A stretch of 30,325 nt of DNA from Clostridia bacterium (GCA_016296415.1 JAEDJH010000006.1:1-30325), one strand, 5' to 3'; positions 6,871 to 15,527 are shown, numbered from the stretch's first letter. The notes: generated by a model not told the origin, from the sequence alone. Numbers and translations: made by a program.

Positions 6871-7578
6871 TTAATAGAAAATGCGCTTTTTAAACGACTC
6901 GTTTTTCTGGTACAGGCGTGAGATTATCAGCACCGTGATGCTGAGTATGCCGCAGGTGATCGCAACATATACCGACCAGCTAAGGCGAATCGCACCGCTT
7001 AGATACAGCTCTATAAGAATTTGTACGCATACTGCAAATACCATGCAGGCAAGAAGCACGATTATGGTTTTAAGGTGAATGCGTACACGCTTTGCCGATA
7101 TTGCAAGATAGCAGCCCTCGACAAAAGCGCAGGCGGCGGCGAGCAGCGGAAGCGCCAGCAGGAAAAGCCAGCTTCCGCCGTAAATAAACCACACAATGAA
7201 CAAAAATACGGCGGTTTCAAGCGCTCCGAACAGTATGAAAAGCCAGACGATGGGGCGCTTCAGCATACAGGGGAAAATGCACATCATAAATATCAATGCG
7301 ATGCCTGCGGCGGGCAGGAGCGACCACGAAAACGAACGGTTGTCCAAAAAGTCCATAAGCAGCACAATGACGAAGGGAATGGACATCAGCATGGCGATGA
7401 CCTTCGACGTGGCTATCCTTATCTCACGGTAGTGAATCTCCTCTATATACTTTGGATACGGTCTGCTTTCTTCGCCCAAAACGGGTTTTACGGCAGGGTT
7501 TATGACCTCTACGCCGCAAAGCGGGCAGATTTTCTCGCTTGAAGCGAGCTCAACTCCGCAGTTTACGCAATATGACAT
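6871..7578 (-). CDS. zinc-ribbon membrane protein (DUF6320-like)
   Basis: The 235 residues begin with a compact zinc ribbon: Cys4 and Cys7 (CVNC) with Cys18 and Cys21 (CPLC). After a short soluble linker come about six hydrophobic segments between 58 and 222, ending in a basic tail. The start is behind GAGAGGAG. The stop of the upstream acyltransferase gene is only 25 bases away, so the two should be co-transcribed. The pairing of a condensation-superfamily acyltransferase with a DUF6320-like membrane protein is one I associate with clostridial genomes. The function is unknown; a membrane partner or sensor for the acyltransferase is an inference. Confidence 0.7.
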   Translation of the reverse strand: MSYCVNCGVELASSEKICPLCGVEVINPAVKPVLGEESRPYPKYIEEIHYREIRIATSKVIAMLMSIPFVIVLLMDFLDNRSFSWSLLPAAGIALIFMMCIFPCMLKRPIVWLFILFGALETAVFLFIVWFIYGGSWLFLLALPLLAAACAFVEGCYLAISAKRVRIHLKTIIVLLACMVFAVCVQILIELYLSGAIRLSWSVYVAITCGILSITVLIISRLYQKNESFKKRIFY

Positions 7579-7603
7579 GGATGTTCTCCTCTCGTTTGCA
7601 GGT

Positions 7604-8881
7604 TTATTGGTGGTTGCTCTCGACCTTTACGTGTACGCCCATCTTCACGAGCCGTGTGAAGAAGGCACGCTCCAGAAACGGTTCGAGTATCGTGCGGGAA
7701 AAGTTTATATACAGTTTGTCGCCGTAGCCGACCATGGCGCAGGCAACGGGATTTTCGAGCAGCGAGCCGAGCATGAAGTCGAAACGCTCTATATACTCCT
7801 CCATGACGCCGGGCAGCTTTATAAGCCCGAGATTCGATAAACAGGAGGAGCTTTTTCTGTCGCCCTCAAGCCTGTATGCGATGTGCATTACGGGGTTTTT
7901 GATAAACAGCGGCACAAGGCGCATGAAGGCGTTTTTTTCGATGCCGACGTTGCTTGCTATCTTTGCGGCAAGCCTCTTGGGCGAGGTTTCGAGCTTAAGC
8001 TGGTGATGCACGATCATGGCGACCTCCTCGAAGCTGTATTCGCCGAGCCTTGTGTCAATGCCGACGTTTGCGTAGTTTGCAAAGTTTCTGACGGTGCGGC
8101 TGGGGAACATTTTTCGCAGGTTCACCGGAACGGTTATCTTAACGGGGCGGCTTTTTTGAAACCTTGAGTTTTTTGCCTTCTTCCAATCTGTGACCGCAAG
8201 CACCAGAACCGCCGTTAAAAATTCCGTCACCGTTATGCCGAGCGCCTTTGCACGCCCCGCAATATCCGCAGCGGAAATTATGCCCGTTGTAATGCTGAGG
8301 AAGTCACGGTTGGGCGTCCCGTTCAGATGATAGGCGGTACAGGCGGGCTCGGGAATGGGGGAGCTTCCCGCATAGCGCAGATAGCCGTCCTCCATCTCCT
8401 CGGGCAGGGGGTCTTTGGAACAGTCGAGCAGGTCGCCCTCCCTCGGAATGGTGACATGATGCTTTAACGAAAGATACTCCGCAACAAGCGTTTTAAGAAA
8501 GGACATTCCGCCCGTTCCGTCGGTGAGGACGTGGAAAACCTCCAGCGCAATGCGGCAGTTATAGTAGCGCACACGGAAGGCAAAGCCCCTGTTTTTGGAA
8601 AAATTCATTTTTGCGCACGGATTTTGAAAATCCTGCTGAATTTCGGGTGCGCCGTCTATTTTATCGAGATAATACCAGAAAATGCCTTTACGAAGGCGCA
8701 TGGAAAAGGTGGGGAAGCGCCTGAGCGTGCGAAGCTGTGCGGCATAGAGCAGGTCGGGGTCTATGGGCTCCTTCAGCGTTGCAGATACACGAAAAAGCGC
8801 ATTCCAGCGCTTTGTCATGGCAGGGGGGTATATCTTTGCCGCATTGTCAAGCGGCAGCCAGCTTGGGGTTTCATTTTTCAT
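7604..8881 (-). CDS. acyltransferase of the condensation / alcohol acetyltransferase superfamily
   Basis: The 425-residue protein carries the active-site motif HxxxDG as HVLTDG (H117, D121, G122), followed by GTGGMSFLKTLV. This places it in the chloramphenicol acetyltransferase-like superfamily with condensation domains, wax-ester synthases and alcohol acetyltransferases. The N-terminal LDNAAKIYPP is typical of the clostridial alcohol acetyltransferase-like group. There is no signal peptide. The start at 8881 has no ribosome binding site, but a -10-like TAAAAT sits just 6 bases upstream, suggesting a leaderless message. The next Met (residue 22) also lacks a ribosome binding site and would delete the conserved N-terminus. 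The acyl donor and acceptor are unknown; lipid or alcohol esterification is the general expectation. Confidence 0.75.
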   Translation of the reverse strand: MKNETPSWLPLDNAAKIYPPAMTKRWNALFRVSATLKEPIDPDLLYAAQLRTLRRFPTFSMRLRKGIFWYYLDKIDGAPEIQQDFQNPCAKMNFSKNRGFAFRVRYYNCRIALEVFHVLTDGTGGMSFLKTLVAEYLSLKHHVTIPREGDLLDCSKDPLPEEMEDGYLRYAGSSPIPEPACTAYHLNGTPNRDFLSITTGIISAADIAGRAKALGITVTEFLTAVLVLAVTDWKKAKNSRFQKSRPVKITVPVNLRKMFPSRTVRNFANYANVGIDTRLGEYSFEEVAMIVHHQLKLETSPKRLAAKIASNVGIEKNAFMRLVPLFIKNPVMHIAYRLEGDRKSSSCLSNLGLIKLPGVMEEYIERFDFMLGSLLENPVACAMVGYGDKLYINFSRTILEPFLERAFFTRLVKMGVHVKVESNHQ

Positions 8882-8887
8882 GGGAGT

Positions 8888-8917
8888 ATTTTAGCATATA
8901 TATGCGTCTTGAAACAA
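8888..8917 (-). promoter_or_regulatory. candidate promoter giving a leaderless acyltransferase message
   Basis: On the minus strand TTGTTT (8917-8912), an 18-base spacer and TAAAAT (8893-8888) precede the ATG at 8881 by only 6 bases. Initiation the normal distance after the -10 would fall at or next to the start codon. The -35 box is weak. Confidence 0.4.
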
Positions 8918-8986
8918 CAGACCGCATGAGAGTTTGCAGTTAGTTTGCATTTTTAAAAACGCTGAAAATCCGCAAAAAATCGCCTG

Positions 8987-10096
8987 TCAGCCGAGATCTC
9001 GACGTATGATCTCGTCAAGTATGGGTGCAATCCCCTCGCCCGAATAGCTTTGACATACGGCAAGCGCACCCGTGCTGTTGCCCTCGACCAAAACCCATTC
9101 GCCGTCGCTGTTTATTGCAACGTCCCAGCCGACGAGTCTGAGATCGGGTATCCGAAGCGCCATATCCCTGACCATGGCGATACACCTGTCCCAGTTTTTG
9201 AATTGATAGCCGACTATCTGCTTGCCGGAATCGGGGTGAACGGTATGCGGAAAGCCATATACGTCCCGTGCAGGAAGAAGCACCCTTCCGCTTTCAACGT
9301 CCACGGCGGCGCAAACCGAGCCGTAGCCCACGTGATCGACAACGCCGTTGCCGTCACCGAACCTTGCAAAGGCGAGAGGTATTTTCACTTCGTCGCCCGT
9401 GCGCACGGTCGTTATGCGGAGAGTGTTTACGGCGTCGGAGGAAAACTCGGCAAAGGTTTCTTCGGAGGTTATAAGCCCCTCGATGATGTAATACTTTCCC
9501 ACAAGCTCCTCAAAAAGTGCGGCGACGTCACCTGCGGTTTCCGTGTGCGCCTTTCTTGCATCCGTTCCGCCGCTTCCGAAGCGTCCTTTTATGAAAAGTT
9601 CTTTATGCGTAAGGCAGAAGGCTTCAAATTCCTTGTAGTCGGTGCGGTTGTCGAATGCCATGAACGGCCGCCTGAAATACTCGGGAAAGAGCGTCGCAAG
9701 CTTCACCTTGTCCGCCGTAATGCCGCGCTTTTTGAAGGGATTGAAATAATTGCAGTAGAATACGTAGGAAAACAGCGAGCTTGTGCAGAAGCGGCTGCGC
9801 TCGGCTTCGTCCATGCCGAAAAATCCGAGATTCATGTATTGACCGACGGACATGGCTGTTTTTGTGTAGGTGCGCTTGTAGTCGGCAAACATTGCGCCCA
9901 TCTCCTCCGCAGTGCGCCCCTGTGCAGAGCAGAATTTGCCCGCCTCCTCTATGAAGTCGGACTTTTTGAGCTTCAGCCCCTTCAGCGCATTGCCCGTGCG
10001 GTAGAAAAACTTAATGAGTTTTGAGTCTCTGTCGGAGGGCTTGGTGCCGAATTCCGCCATCATCCAGCGGTTGATGCGTCTTTTGAAAATACCCAT
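8987..10096 (-). CDS. ATP-grasp enzyme, sugar-transfer-associated type
   Basis: This is the last gene of the minus-strand operon that begins at 14851. The 369-residue product has a mostly helical N-terminal half and an ATP-grasp fold in the C-terminal half: a glycine-rich GRFGSGGTDARK loop, then VGWDVAINSDGEWVLVEGN with the D...E.N metal and ATP ligands. It resembles the ATP-grasp family linked to polysaccharide or wall-polymer genes (PF14397). Such enzymes usually join a carboxylate to an amine through an acyl phosphate. I chose the ATG at 10096 because AGAGGT lies 9 bases upstream and the preceding gene ends at 10098; an in-frame start at 10138 would overlap that gene. Substrates are unknown. 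Confidence 0.75.
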   Translation of the reverse strand: MGIFKRRINRWMMAEFGTKPSDRDSKLIKFFYRTGNALKGLKLKKSDFIEEAGKFCSAQGRTAEEMGAMFADYKRTYTKTAMSVGQYMNLGFFGMDEAERSRFCTSSLFSYVFYCNYFNPFKKRGITADKVKLATLFPEYFRRPFMAFDNRTDYKEFEAFCLTHKELFIKGRFGSGGTDARKAHTETAGDVAALFEELVGKYYIIEGLITSEETFAEFSSDAVNTLRITTVRTGDEVKIPLAFARFGDGNGVVDHVGYGSVCAAVDVESGRVLLPARDVYGFPHTVHPDSGKQIVGYQFKNWDRCIAMVRDMALRIPDLRLVGWDVAINSDGEWVLVEGNSTGALAVCQSYSGEGIAPILDEIIRRDLG

Positions 10097-10097
10097 A

Positions 10098-11315
10098 TCA
10101 ATAATACCTCTGACCCGATAAAATGCGGTAAAGCGCAAAGAATTTCAGCGGCGAAAGCTGCCTTCCGCCACGGAACTGGTAATAGCCGCCGTCATGCGTG
10201 AACAGCACGGTCGATTTTGTGAACATACCCATGCGCTCAATGTCCGCAAGGCGGCATACAAGGTGCTTTTCGCCGTCGCTAAATTCGAGGCGGTCGCCGT
10301 AGATTGCGGCGGAGCAAACGCCCATTACGGGGATCATCTCGGAGTTTTCCACCCTATAAAGCGATATTCCGCTATCGACGGAGATCGGCTCGGAGGTGTT
10401 TTCAAGCCACTCGGACTTATGCTCCTCCGCATAGCTTCTTTGCCACATATCCCAATCATATACGTTGTCGAAAATTACCTTTTCACCCTCGAAAAATCCG
10501 TATTCGTTGTATTTTACGGCGTGACCGCATTTGTGGCAGCGGAACGTGTCGTCGTCGCTTTTCATGGTGCTTACGCCGTGGCAGACGGGGCATATATAGA
10601 GTGCCTTTTCAAGGTTTTCGGCAAGACGCTTGCCCTTGTAGCGGTGCATATTTCGCCTTTGCTCCTCGAATGCGTTTACGAAAAGGTCACGTCTTATCGC
10701 CTCGTTTATCTCGTCTGCGGTCATCTTGTCAAGCACGCTCCGTTCGTATTCGTGAACGACTTCGCCGCTTAAATATCCCTTTCGGCTGAAGCGGCTCCAC
10801 CTCGGGCTTTGCAAATAGCCGCCGATTATTCTGAACGTTACAAGGCCGCCCGTGGATTCCTTGACCATCTCGCCCGTCCTCGGCGAGATGAAGCAGGTTT
10901 CGCCGTTTGACGAGCGGTTTCCCTCCGCAAACATACATACGTTTACGCCGAGGGCAAGGTTTTCCTTTATGCTTTCAACGGTGTCGCTTGCGTCTGCGCC
11001 CTTTTTCCTCGGTATGGGGTCCTGCAGGAATTTTATAAGCCTGCCGCCGATACCGTTTCGGAGTATGTTCTCGCTCGCAACAAAGCGCATGTGCTTTTTC
11101 ATTGCCATTCCGAGAAAGAACTGGTCGGGGGCCATGTTATGGTTTGCAAGTATCAGGCAGGAGCTGCTTTTGGGCGTGTAGGGCTTGCATTTGAAGCCGT
11201 ATATGAGCCTTAAAAACGGGCTCATCACCACCCGAAGGAATGAGTAAACCAGCCTTTGCCTCCATATACCTTTAAGCCAGCGCTGCTTTGCGGTCGGTGT
11301 CTTTGTTTCTTTCAT
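10098..11315 (-). CDS. PlsC-like acyltransferase with internal zinc ribbon
   Basis: The 405-residue protein carries the glycerolipid acyltransferase motifs: HX4D as HNMAPD (H59, D64) and the FPEGTRS-like motif as FAEGNRSSNG (E131). The N-terminus has a hydrophobic stretch (about 24-40), fitting membrane association. The middle contains a four-cysteine zinc ribbon (C242, C245, C260, C263 in CPVC and CHKC), and the C-terminal domain is an unknown beta-rich module. PlsC proteins are normally about 200-250 residues, so the extra 150 or more are a distinctive add-on. The start at 11315 follows an AAGGCGGG-like site; a longer start at 11387 overlaps the ABC gene. It probably transfers an acyl chain to a lysolipid or similar acceptor. 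Confidence 0.8.
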   Translation of the reverse strand: MKETKTPTAKQRWLKGIWRQRLVYSFLRVVMSPFLRLIYGFKCKPYTPKSSSCLILANHNMAPDQFFLGMAMKKHMRFVASENILRNGIGGRLIKFLQDPIPRKKGADASDTVESIKENLALGVNVCMFAEGNRSSNGETCFISPRTGEMVKESTGGLVTFRIIGGYLQSPRWSRFSRKGYLSGEVVHEYERSVLDKMTADEINEAIRRDLFVNAFEEQRRNMHRYKGKRLAENLEKALYICPVCHGVSTMKSDDDTFRCHKCGHAVKYNEYGFFEGEKVIFDNVYDWDMWQRSYAEEHKSEWLENTSEPISVDSGISLYRVENSEMIPVMGVCSAAIYGDRLEFSDGEKHLVCRLADIERMGMFTKSTVLFTHDGGYYQFRGGRQLSPLKFFALYRILSGQRYY

Positions 11316-11331
11316 GGTTCTGCCCGCCTTT

Positions 11332-13143
11332 TCAATACGTTTCAAACTGCGAATAATACAGTTCGGAATAGAAGCCCTTTTTCTCAAGAAGCTGTTCGTG
11401 GGTACCCTGCTCGATGATGTTGCCGTCCTTCATAACGAGTATGAGGTCGGCGTTGCTTATCGTGGAAAGCCTGTGTGCGATCACGAAGCAGGTGCGGTCC
11501 TGCATCAGCTTTCGCATTGCCGCCTGTATCAGCCGCTCGGTCTGCGTGTCAACGTTCGAGGTCGCTTCATCGAGTATCAGCATTTCGGAGTCAAGAAGCA
11601 TTGCCCTTGCGATCGTCAAAAGCTGCTTTTGCCCCTTTGAGATGTTTGTGGCGTTGTCGCTCAGCACCGTGTTGTAGCCGTCGGGCAGGCGCATTATGAA
11701 GCTGTGCATCCTTGCGGCTTTGGCGGCGGCAACCACCTCGTCCATCGTTGCGCCCTCCTTGCCGTAGGCGATATTGTCGAATATGGTGCCGGAAAACAGC
11801 CACGTGTCCTGCAATACCATCGTGTAGGCACGCCGCAGGCTGTCACGGGTGACGTTGTAAATGTTCGTTCCGTCAATACATATTTCGCCCTTGTCAACAT
11901 CATAAAAGCGCATCAGCAGGTTTATTATGGTAGTTTTGCCTGCGCCCGTGGGGCCGACTATTGCGATGAGGTTGCCTTTTTTGGCGTCAAGGTTGAAATT
12001 CTTTATTATGGTGCGTTCGGGAACGTAGCCAAACTCCACGTCCTTTATCAGCACGTCGCCGTAAACGTCACGAAGCACGCCGGCGTCGGCGGCGTCGGGC
12101 TTTTCGGGAAGCTCGTCTATAAGCCTGAACACACGCTCTGCGGCGGCGAATGCGGACTGAAGCTCGCCGAATATGTTCGCCGCCTCGTTTATCGGTCCGG
12201 AGAACTTTCTCGAATACAGCACGAACGAGCCAATCTGCCCGGGCGTTATCTGTCCGGCGATGAACATCAGTGCGCCGAACACGCTGACGAGAGCAAGCGA
12301 AATATTGTTTATGAAGTTGACCGACGGACCCATGAGCGTTGCAAAGCATTCGGCGTCGGTATAGGCTTCGACGGCCTCGGCGTTTTTTACGTCAAAGCGG
12401 GAAATTATGCTGTCCTCGGCGTTGAGCGCACGGGTGGTTTTCTGTCCGCCTATCATCTCCTCGGCAAAGCCGTTCATTGCGCCGAGCTTTGCGGAGCGCT
12501 TCCTGTACATCGGGCGCACCTTTCTGGAGGTATAGCGGGTAAAGAGCAGTGATGCGGGGACGGTTATCAGGAACACCAGCATAAGCTTCGGTGCGATTAT
12601 GAGCATCATCGCTATAGAGCCTATTACGGTTATTGCGCTCTTTGCAATCTGGAGCAGATCGTTTGAGAGCGAGGTGTTTACTGTATCTATGTCGTATGAG
12701 ATAACGCTGATTATGTCGCCCGCCTGATGCTTGTCAAAAAAGCTCACGGGCAGTGCGCTCAAGCGTTCGAAAACGTCACGGCGCATGGCGGCGGTCACGT
12801 TTTTGCTTAGCCTCGTCATCAGAACCGAAAGCAGATAGGACAAAATGCCCGAGGCGGCGTAGCAGGCGATCATTATCCAGGCATAGTGAAACACCGTGCC
12901 GAAGTCCGTTCCGCCGGGCAGCATGGCGTCTATCGCCTTACCGGAAAGGTCGGGGCCGAAAAGCGCAAGAATATTGCTTGCAAACACGAAAAGCAGCGAC
13001 AGCGCAATTATCAGCTTCCACCGTCCGAGATATTTCCAAAGCCGCTTCATGATGTACTTTTTGGCGGGTCGCTTGGCGAATGCGCCCTGCTTGATGTCGT
13101 TGGGGTTTATATCACGACCGCCCATGCTTGTGGGATTACGCAT
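11332..13143 (-). CDS. ABC exporter half-transporter, consensus-Walker B subunit
   Basis: This 603-residue half-transporter has six membrane spans (about 40-330) and a nucleotide-binding domain (about 360-595). Walker A is GPTGAGKTT (397-405). Walker B has the normal catalytic Glu (LILDEATSNVD, E526) and the H-loop His is present (H557). The signature is altered to ISKGQ (501-505). Its partner gene upstream has the reverse pattern, which marks a heterodimeric exporter. The start at 13143 follows GGGAGGTG and overlaps the stop of the partner by 8 bases, so translation is coupled. The cargo is unknown; the downstream PlsC-like and ATP-grasp genes hint at a lipid or polymer product. Confidence 0.88.
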   Translation of the reverse strand: MRNPTSMGGRDINPNDIKQGAFAKRPAKKYIMKRLWKYLGRWKLIIALSLLFVFASNILALFGPDLSGKAIDAMLPGGTDFGTVFHYAWIMIACYAASGILSYLLSVLMTRLSKNVTAAMRRDVFERLSALPVSFFDKHQAGDIISVISYDIDTVNTSLSNDLLQIAKSAITVIGSIAMMLIIAPKLMLVFLITVPASLLFTRYTSRKVRPMYRKRSAKLGAMNGFAEEMIGGQKTTRALNAEDSIISRFDVKNAEAVEAYTDAECFATLMGPSVNFINNISLALVSVFGALMFIAGQITPGQIGSFVLYSRKFSGPINEAANIFGELQSAFAAAERVFRLIDELPEKPDAADAGVLRDVYGDVLIKDVEFGYVPERTIIKNFNLDAKKGNLIAIVGPTGAGKTTIINLLMRFYDVDKGEICIDGTNIYNVTRDSLRRAYTMVLQDTWLFSGTIFDNIAYGKEGATMDEVVAAAKAARMHSFIMRLPDGYNTVLSDNATNISKGQKQLLTIARAMLLDSEMLILDEATSNVDTQTERLIQAAMRKLMQDRTCFVIAHRLSTISNADLILVMKDGNIIEQGTHEQLLEKKGFYSELYYSQFETY

Positions 13144-14851
13144 AGCGCTCACCTCCCATCTGGGTTTCGGCAATGCTCATATAGGTCGGGCACGAGCGGA
13201 GAAGCTCCTCGTGCGTGCCGCTGCCGATTATGTGTCCGTCGTCGAGCACGAGTATGTGGTTTGCGTTCATAATGGAGCTTATGCGCTGGGCGATTATCAC
13301 CGACGTCATATCGGGGAAGGCGTTGTGCAATGCCTTTCTGAGCGAGGCGTCGGTCTTGTAGTCGAGTGCGCTGGAGGAGTCGTCAAGTATCAGTATTTCG
13401 GGTCTTGCCGCAAGCGCACGGGCGATTATCAGACGCTGCTTCTGCCCGCCGCTTATGTTTGTGCCCCTTGCCGAAAGCTGATGCTCCGTCCTTCCCTCAG
13501 TGGCGTTTACAAATTCCTCCGCCTGTGCAAGCTTCAGCGCATGGGCTATGTCGCCGTCCGAAAGCATTCTGCCGTAGTCGATGTTTTCCCTTATGCTGTC
13601 CGCCATTATGAAATCGTTTTGGAACGCAATGCCGAACATGGGGCAAAGCTCGCTTCGGGGAATGCTCCGTATATCCCTGCCGGAAATGCGTATCGTGCCG
13701 GAATCGGGGTCATAAAAGCGTATCAGCAGGTTGACTATCGTGGATTTTCCGCTTCCCGTAGAGCCGATTATGCCGAGCGTTTCGCCCCGCCTCAGCTTGA
13801 AATTTATGTCGGTGAGGTTGTTTTCTATCTTGTTATAGGAAAACGACACGTTCTCCATCTCGATATGATACGGGGAGTCGGCGGCTTCAAATTCGGTAAT
13901 GGGAAGCCCCTCGTTTGCGTTCAGAACCTCCTCTACCCTTGCGGCGGAGGCGGCGCCCTTTGAGCAGACGATGAATATTCTCGTTATGCCGAGCATGGCG
14001 TTGAGTATTATCGTAAAATAGCTCATGAATGCGATTATTTTGCCCGTTTCCGTCAGACCGGAGTTTACACGGAACGCACCGACGATTATTACCAGCGTCA
14101 TGCCTATGTTCAGCACAAGCGATGCCGTGGGGTTGGTTATCGCCATCACAAAGCCGGCACGCTCCTCCTCCTTTGCCATTTTCTCGTTCACGGCAAAGAA
14201 ACGCTTTTTTTCATATTCCGTTTTGGAAAGCGCCTTGATAACCCTTACGCCGGTAATGTTCTCCTGCACGACGCAGACAAGCCGGTCGAGTATTCGCTGA
14301 CAGCTTGTGTAGATGGGGACGCTGATTTTCGTTACAAAATACACGGTTATTGCGATTATGGGGAGGGAGCCTGCGAGCACGAGCGTCAAAATCGGGTCGA
14401 GCGTGAGCGTGATAATTATGCCGCCTATAAGAAGTATGGGACCCCTTATTCCGAGACGCTGCGTTCTTGTCAGCATCTGGTTGATGTTGTAGGTGTCCGT
14501 GGTAAGCCTCGATATGAGCGACGGTATGGTGAATTTGTCGGTGTCCTCGGCGGAAAGATAGGAGATCTTTGCAAAAAGGTCGTGCCGCAGCTTGAGCGTT
14601 ATTTTGCCCGACGTCCTCGTGGCGAGGCGGTTTGCATATACGTTTGTGACGACGGAGGCAACGGCAAATGCAACCATTATACCGCCCCAGGTGAACACCT
14701 TTACCTTGTCGCCTGTGGGGACGACGTCGTCGAGTATTTTTTCAAGCACGAACGGAATAAGCAGATCGAGCATCGCTGCCGCAAATTTAACAAAAAGCCC
14801 GAACAGCATAACGCCGAAGTAGGGCTTTATATATTCCAACAGCTTCTTCAT
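13136..14851 (-). CDS. ABC exporter half-transporter, degenerate-site subunit
   Basis: This 571-residue protein is the first gene of the operon. It has six membrane spans (about 12-300) and a nucleotide-binding domain with Walker A GSTGSGKST (about 363-371) and an intact signature (NISGGQ, 465-470). However, Asp replaces the catalytic Glu (ILILDDSSSALD, D491) and Gln replaces the H-loop His (VIAQRISS, Q522). These are the changes known from heterodimeric exporters such as TM287/288 and BmrCD, where one ATP site is non-catalytic. GAGGAAG precedes the ATG. A strong promoter lies just upstream at 14883-14911. Confidence 0.88.
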   Translation of the reverse strand: MKKLLEYIKPYFGVMLFGLFVKFAAAMLDLLIPFVLEKILDDVVPTGDKVKVFTWGGIMVAFAVASVVTNVYANRLATRTSGKITLKLRHDLFAKISYLSAEDTDKFTIPSLISRLTTDTYNINQMLTRTQRLGIRGPILLIGGIIITLTLDPILTLVLAGSLPIIAITVYFVTKISVPIYTSCQRILDRLVCVVQENITGVRVIKALSKTEYEKKRFFAVNEKMAKEEERAGFVMAITNPTASLVLNIGMTLVIIVGAFRVNSGLTETGKIIAFMSYFTIILNAMLGITRIFIVCSKGAASAARVEEVLNANEGLPITEFEAADSPYHIEMENVSFSYNKIENNLTDINFKLRRGETLGIIGSTGSGKSTIVNLLIRFYDPDSGTIRISGRDIRSIPRSELCPMFGIAFQNDFIMADSIRENIDYGRMLSDGDIAHALKLAQAEEFVNATEGRTEHQLSARGTNISGGQKQRLIIARALAARPEILILDDSSSALDYKTDASLRKALHNAFPDMTSVIIAQRISSIMNANHILVLDDGHIIGSGTHEELLRSCPTYMSIAETQMGGERYA

Positions 14852-14882
14852 CTTCGCTTCCTCAAATTATTACTTTAATATA

Positions 14883-14911
14883 ATAATATCATTTTGTCCG
14901 ATAAAGGTCAA
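14883..14911 (-). promoter_or_regulatory. sigma-A promoter of the ABC/PlsC/ATP-grasp operon
   Basis: On the minus strand TTGACC (14911-14906), a 17-base spacer and TATTAT (14888-14883) precede the ABC gene start by about 30 bases. It is divergent from the mscL promoter, and the two -35 boxes are about 50 bases apart. Confidence 0.7.
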
Positions 14912-14962
14912 CATTGCCGAAGCAATCGTAAAAATAAGCTTTTGTATCTGATGTATTTATAC

Positions 14963-14991
14963 TTGAACGGGAGCGAGGTTTGAGTTATAGT
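14963..14991 (+). promoter_or_regulatory. sigma-A promoter of mscL
   Basis: TTGAAC (14963-14968), a 17-base spacer and TATAGT (14986-14991) stand 30 bases upstream of the mscL ATG, with AAAGGAGA between them. Confidence 0.65.
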
Positions 14992-15021
14992 GTTGGTAGA
15001 AACCGAAAGGAGACGTTTTTT

Positions 15022-15471
15022 ATGTGGAAATCTTTTAAGGAATTTGCGTTCAAGGGAAACGTTGTCGATATGGCTGTCGGCGTTATGGTCGGCGGAGCCT
15101 TCGGCAAAATAGTCACGTCGCTCGTAAACGACCTTTGCATGCCGCTTCTCGGCATACTTACCGGCAAGATGGACTTTGCGGAGCTTTTCATTGCGCTTGA
15201 CGGCAACACGTACGAGTCGCTGGCGGCGGCTAAGGAAGCCGGAGCGAACGTCCTCACGTACGGCGCATTCATATCGACGGTTGTTGACTTTTTCATCATC
15301 GTTATCAGCGTATTCCTCTTTGTATATCTTATTAAGAAAATGCGCGAAAGATTTGCTAAGAAGGAAGAACCCGCCCCCGAAGCAAAGCCCGCAAGGCTCT
15401 GCCCGTTCTGCAAGGGCGAAATTCATGACGAAGCCGTTCGCTGCCCCCACTGCACCTCGGCTTTGGAATAA
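15022..15471 (+). CDS. mscL: large-conductance mechanosensitive channel with C-terminal zinc ribbon
   Basis: The 149-residue protein opens with the MscL core: FKEFAFKGNVVDMAVGVMVG followed by GAFGKIVTSLVND, which is the first pore helix. A second membrane helix lies near 82-104, then a basic KKMRERF segment. MscL opens as a homopentamer under membrane tension to release solutes during osmotic downshock. After a Pro/Glu linker (EEPAPEAKP) comes an extra zinc ribbon, CPFC...CPHC (C127, C130, C141, C144), in place of the usual short C-terminal helix. I recall similar tails in other clostridial MscL proteins. The start at 15022 follows AAAGGAGA; a longer frame to 14980 overlaps the promoter. Confidence 0.93.
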   Translation: MWKSFKEFAFKGNVVDMAVGVMVGGAFGKIVTSLVNDLCMPLLGILTGKMDFAELFIALDGNTYESLAAAKEAGANVLTYGAFISTVVDFFIIVISVFLFVYLIKKMRERFAKKEEPAPEAKPARLCPFCKGEIHDEAVRCPHCTSALE

Positions 15472-15498
15472 CGGTGTCGGATTAAATCAAAAAAATGC

Positions 15499-15527
15499 TT
15501 GCAATACAGCGCAAAAACGGATATTCT
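15499..15527 (+). promoter_or_regulatory. candidate promoter of icd
   Basis: TTGCAA (15499-15504), a 17-base spacer and TATTCT (15522-15527) lie about 85 bases upstream of the icd start. Confidence 0.45.
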
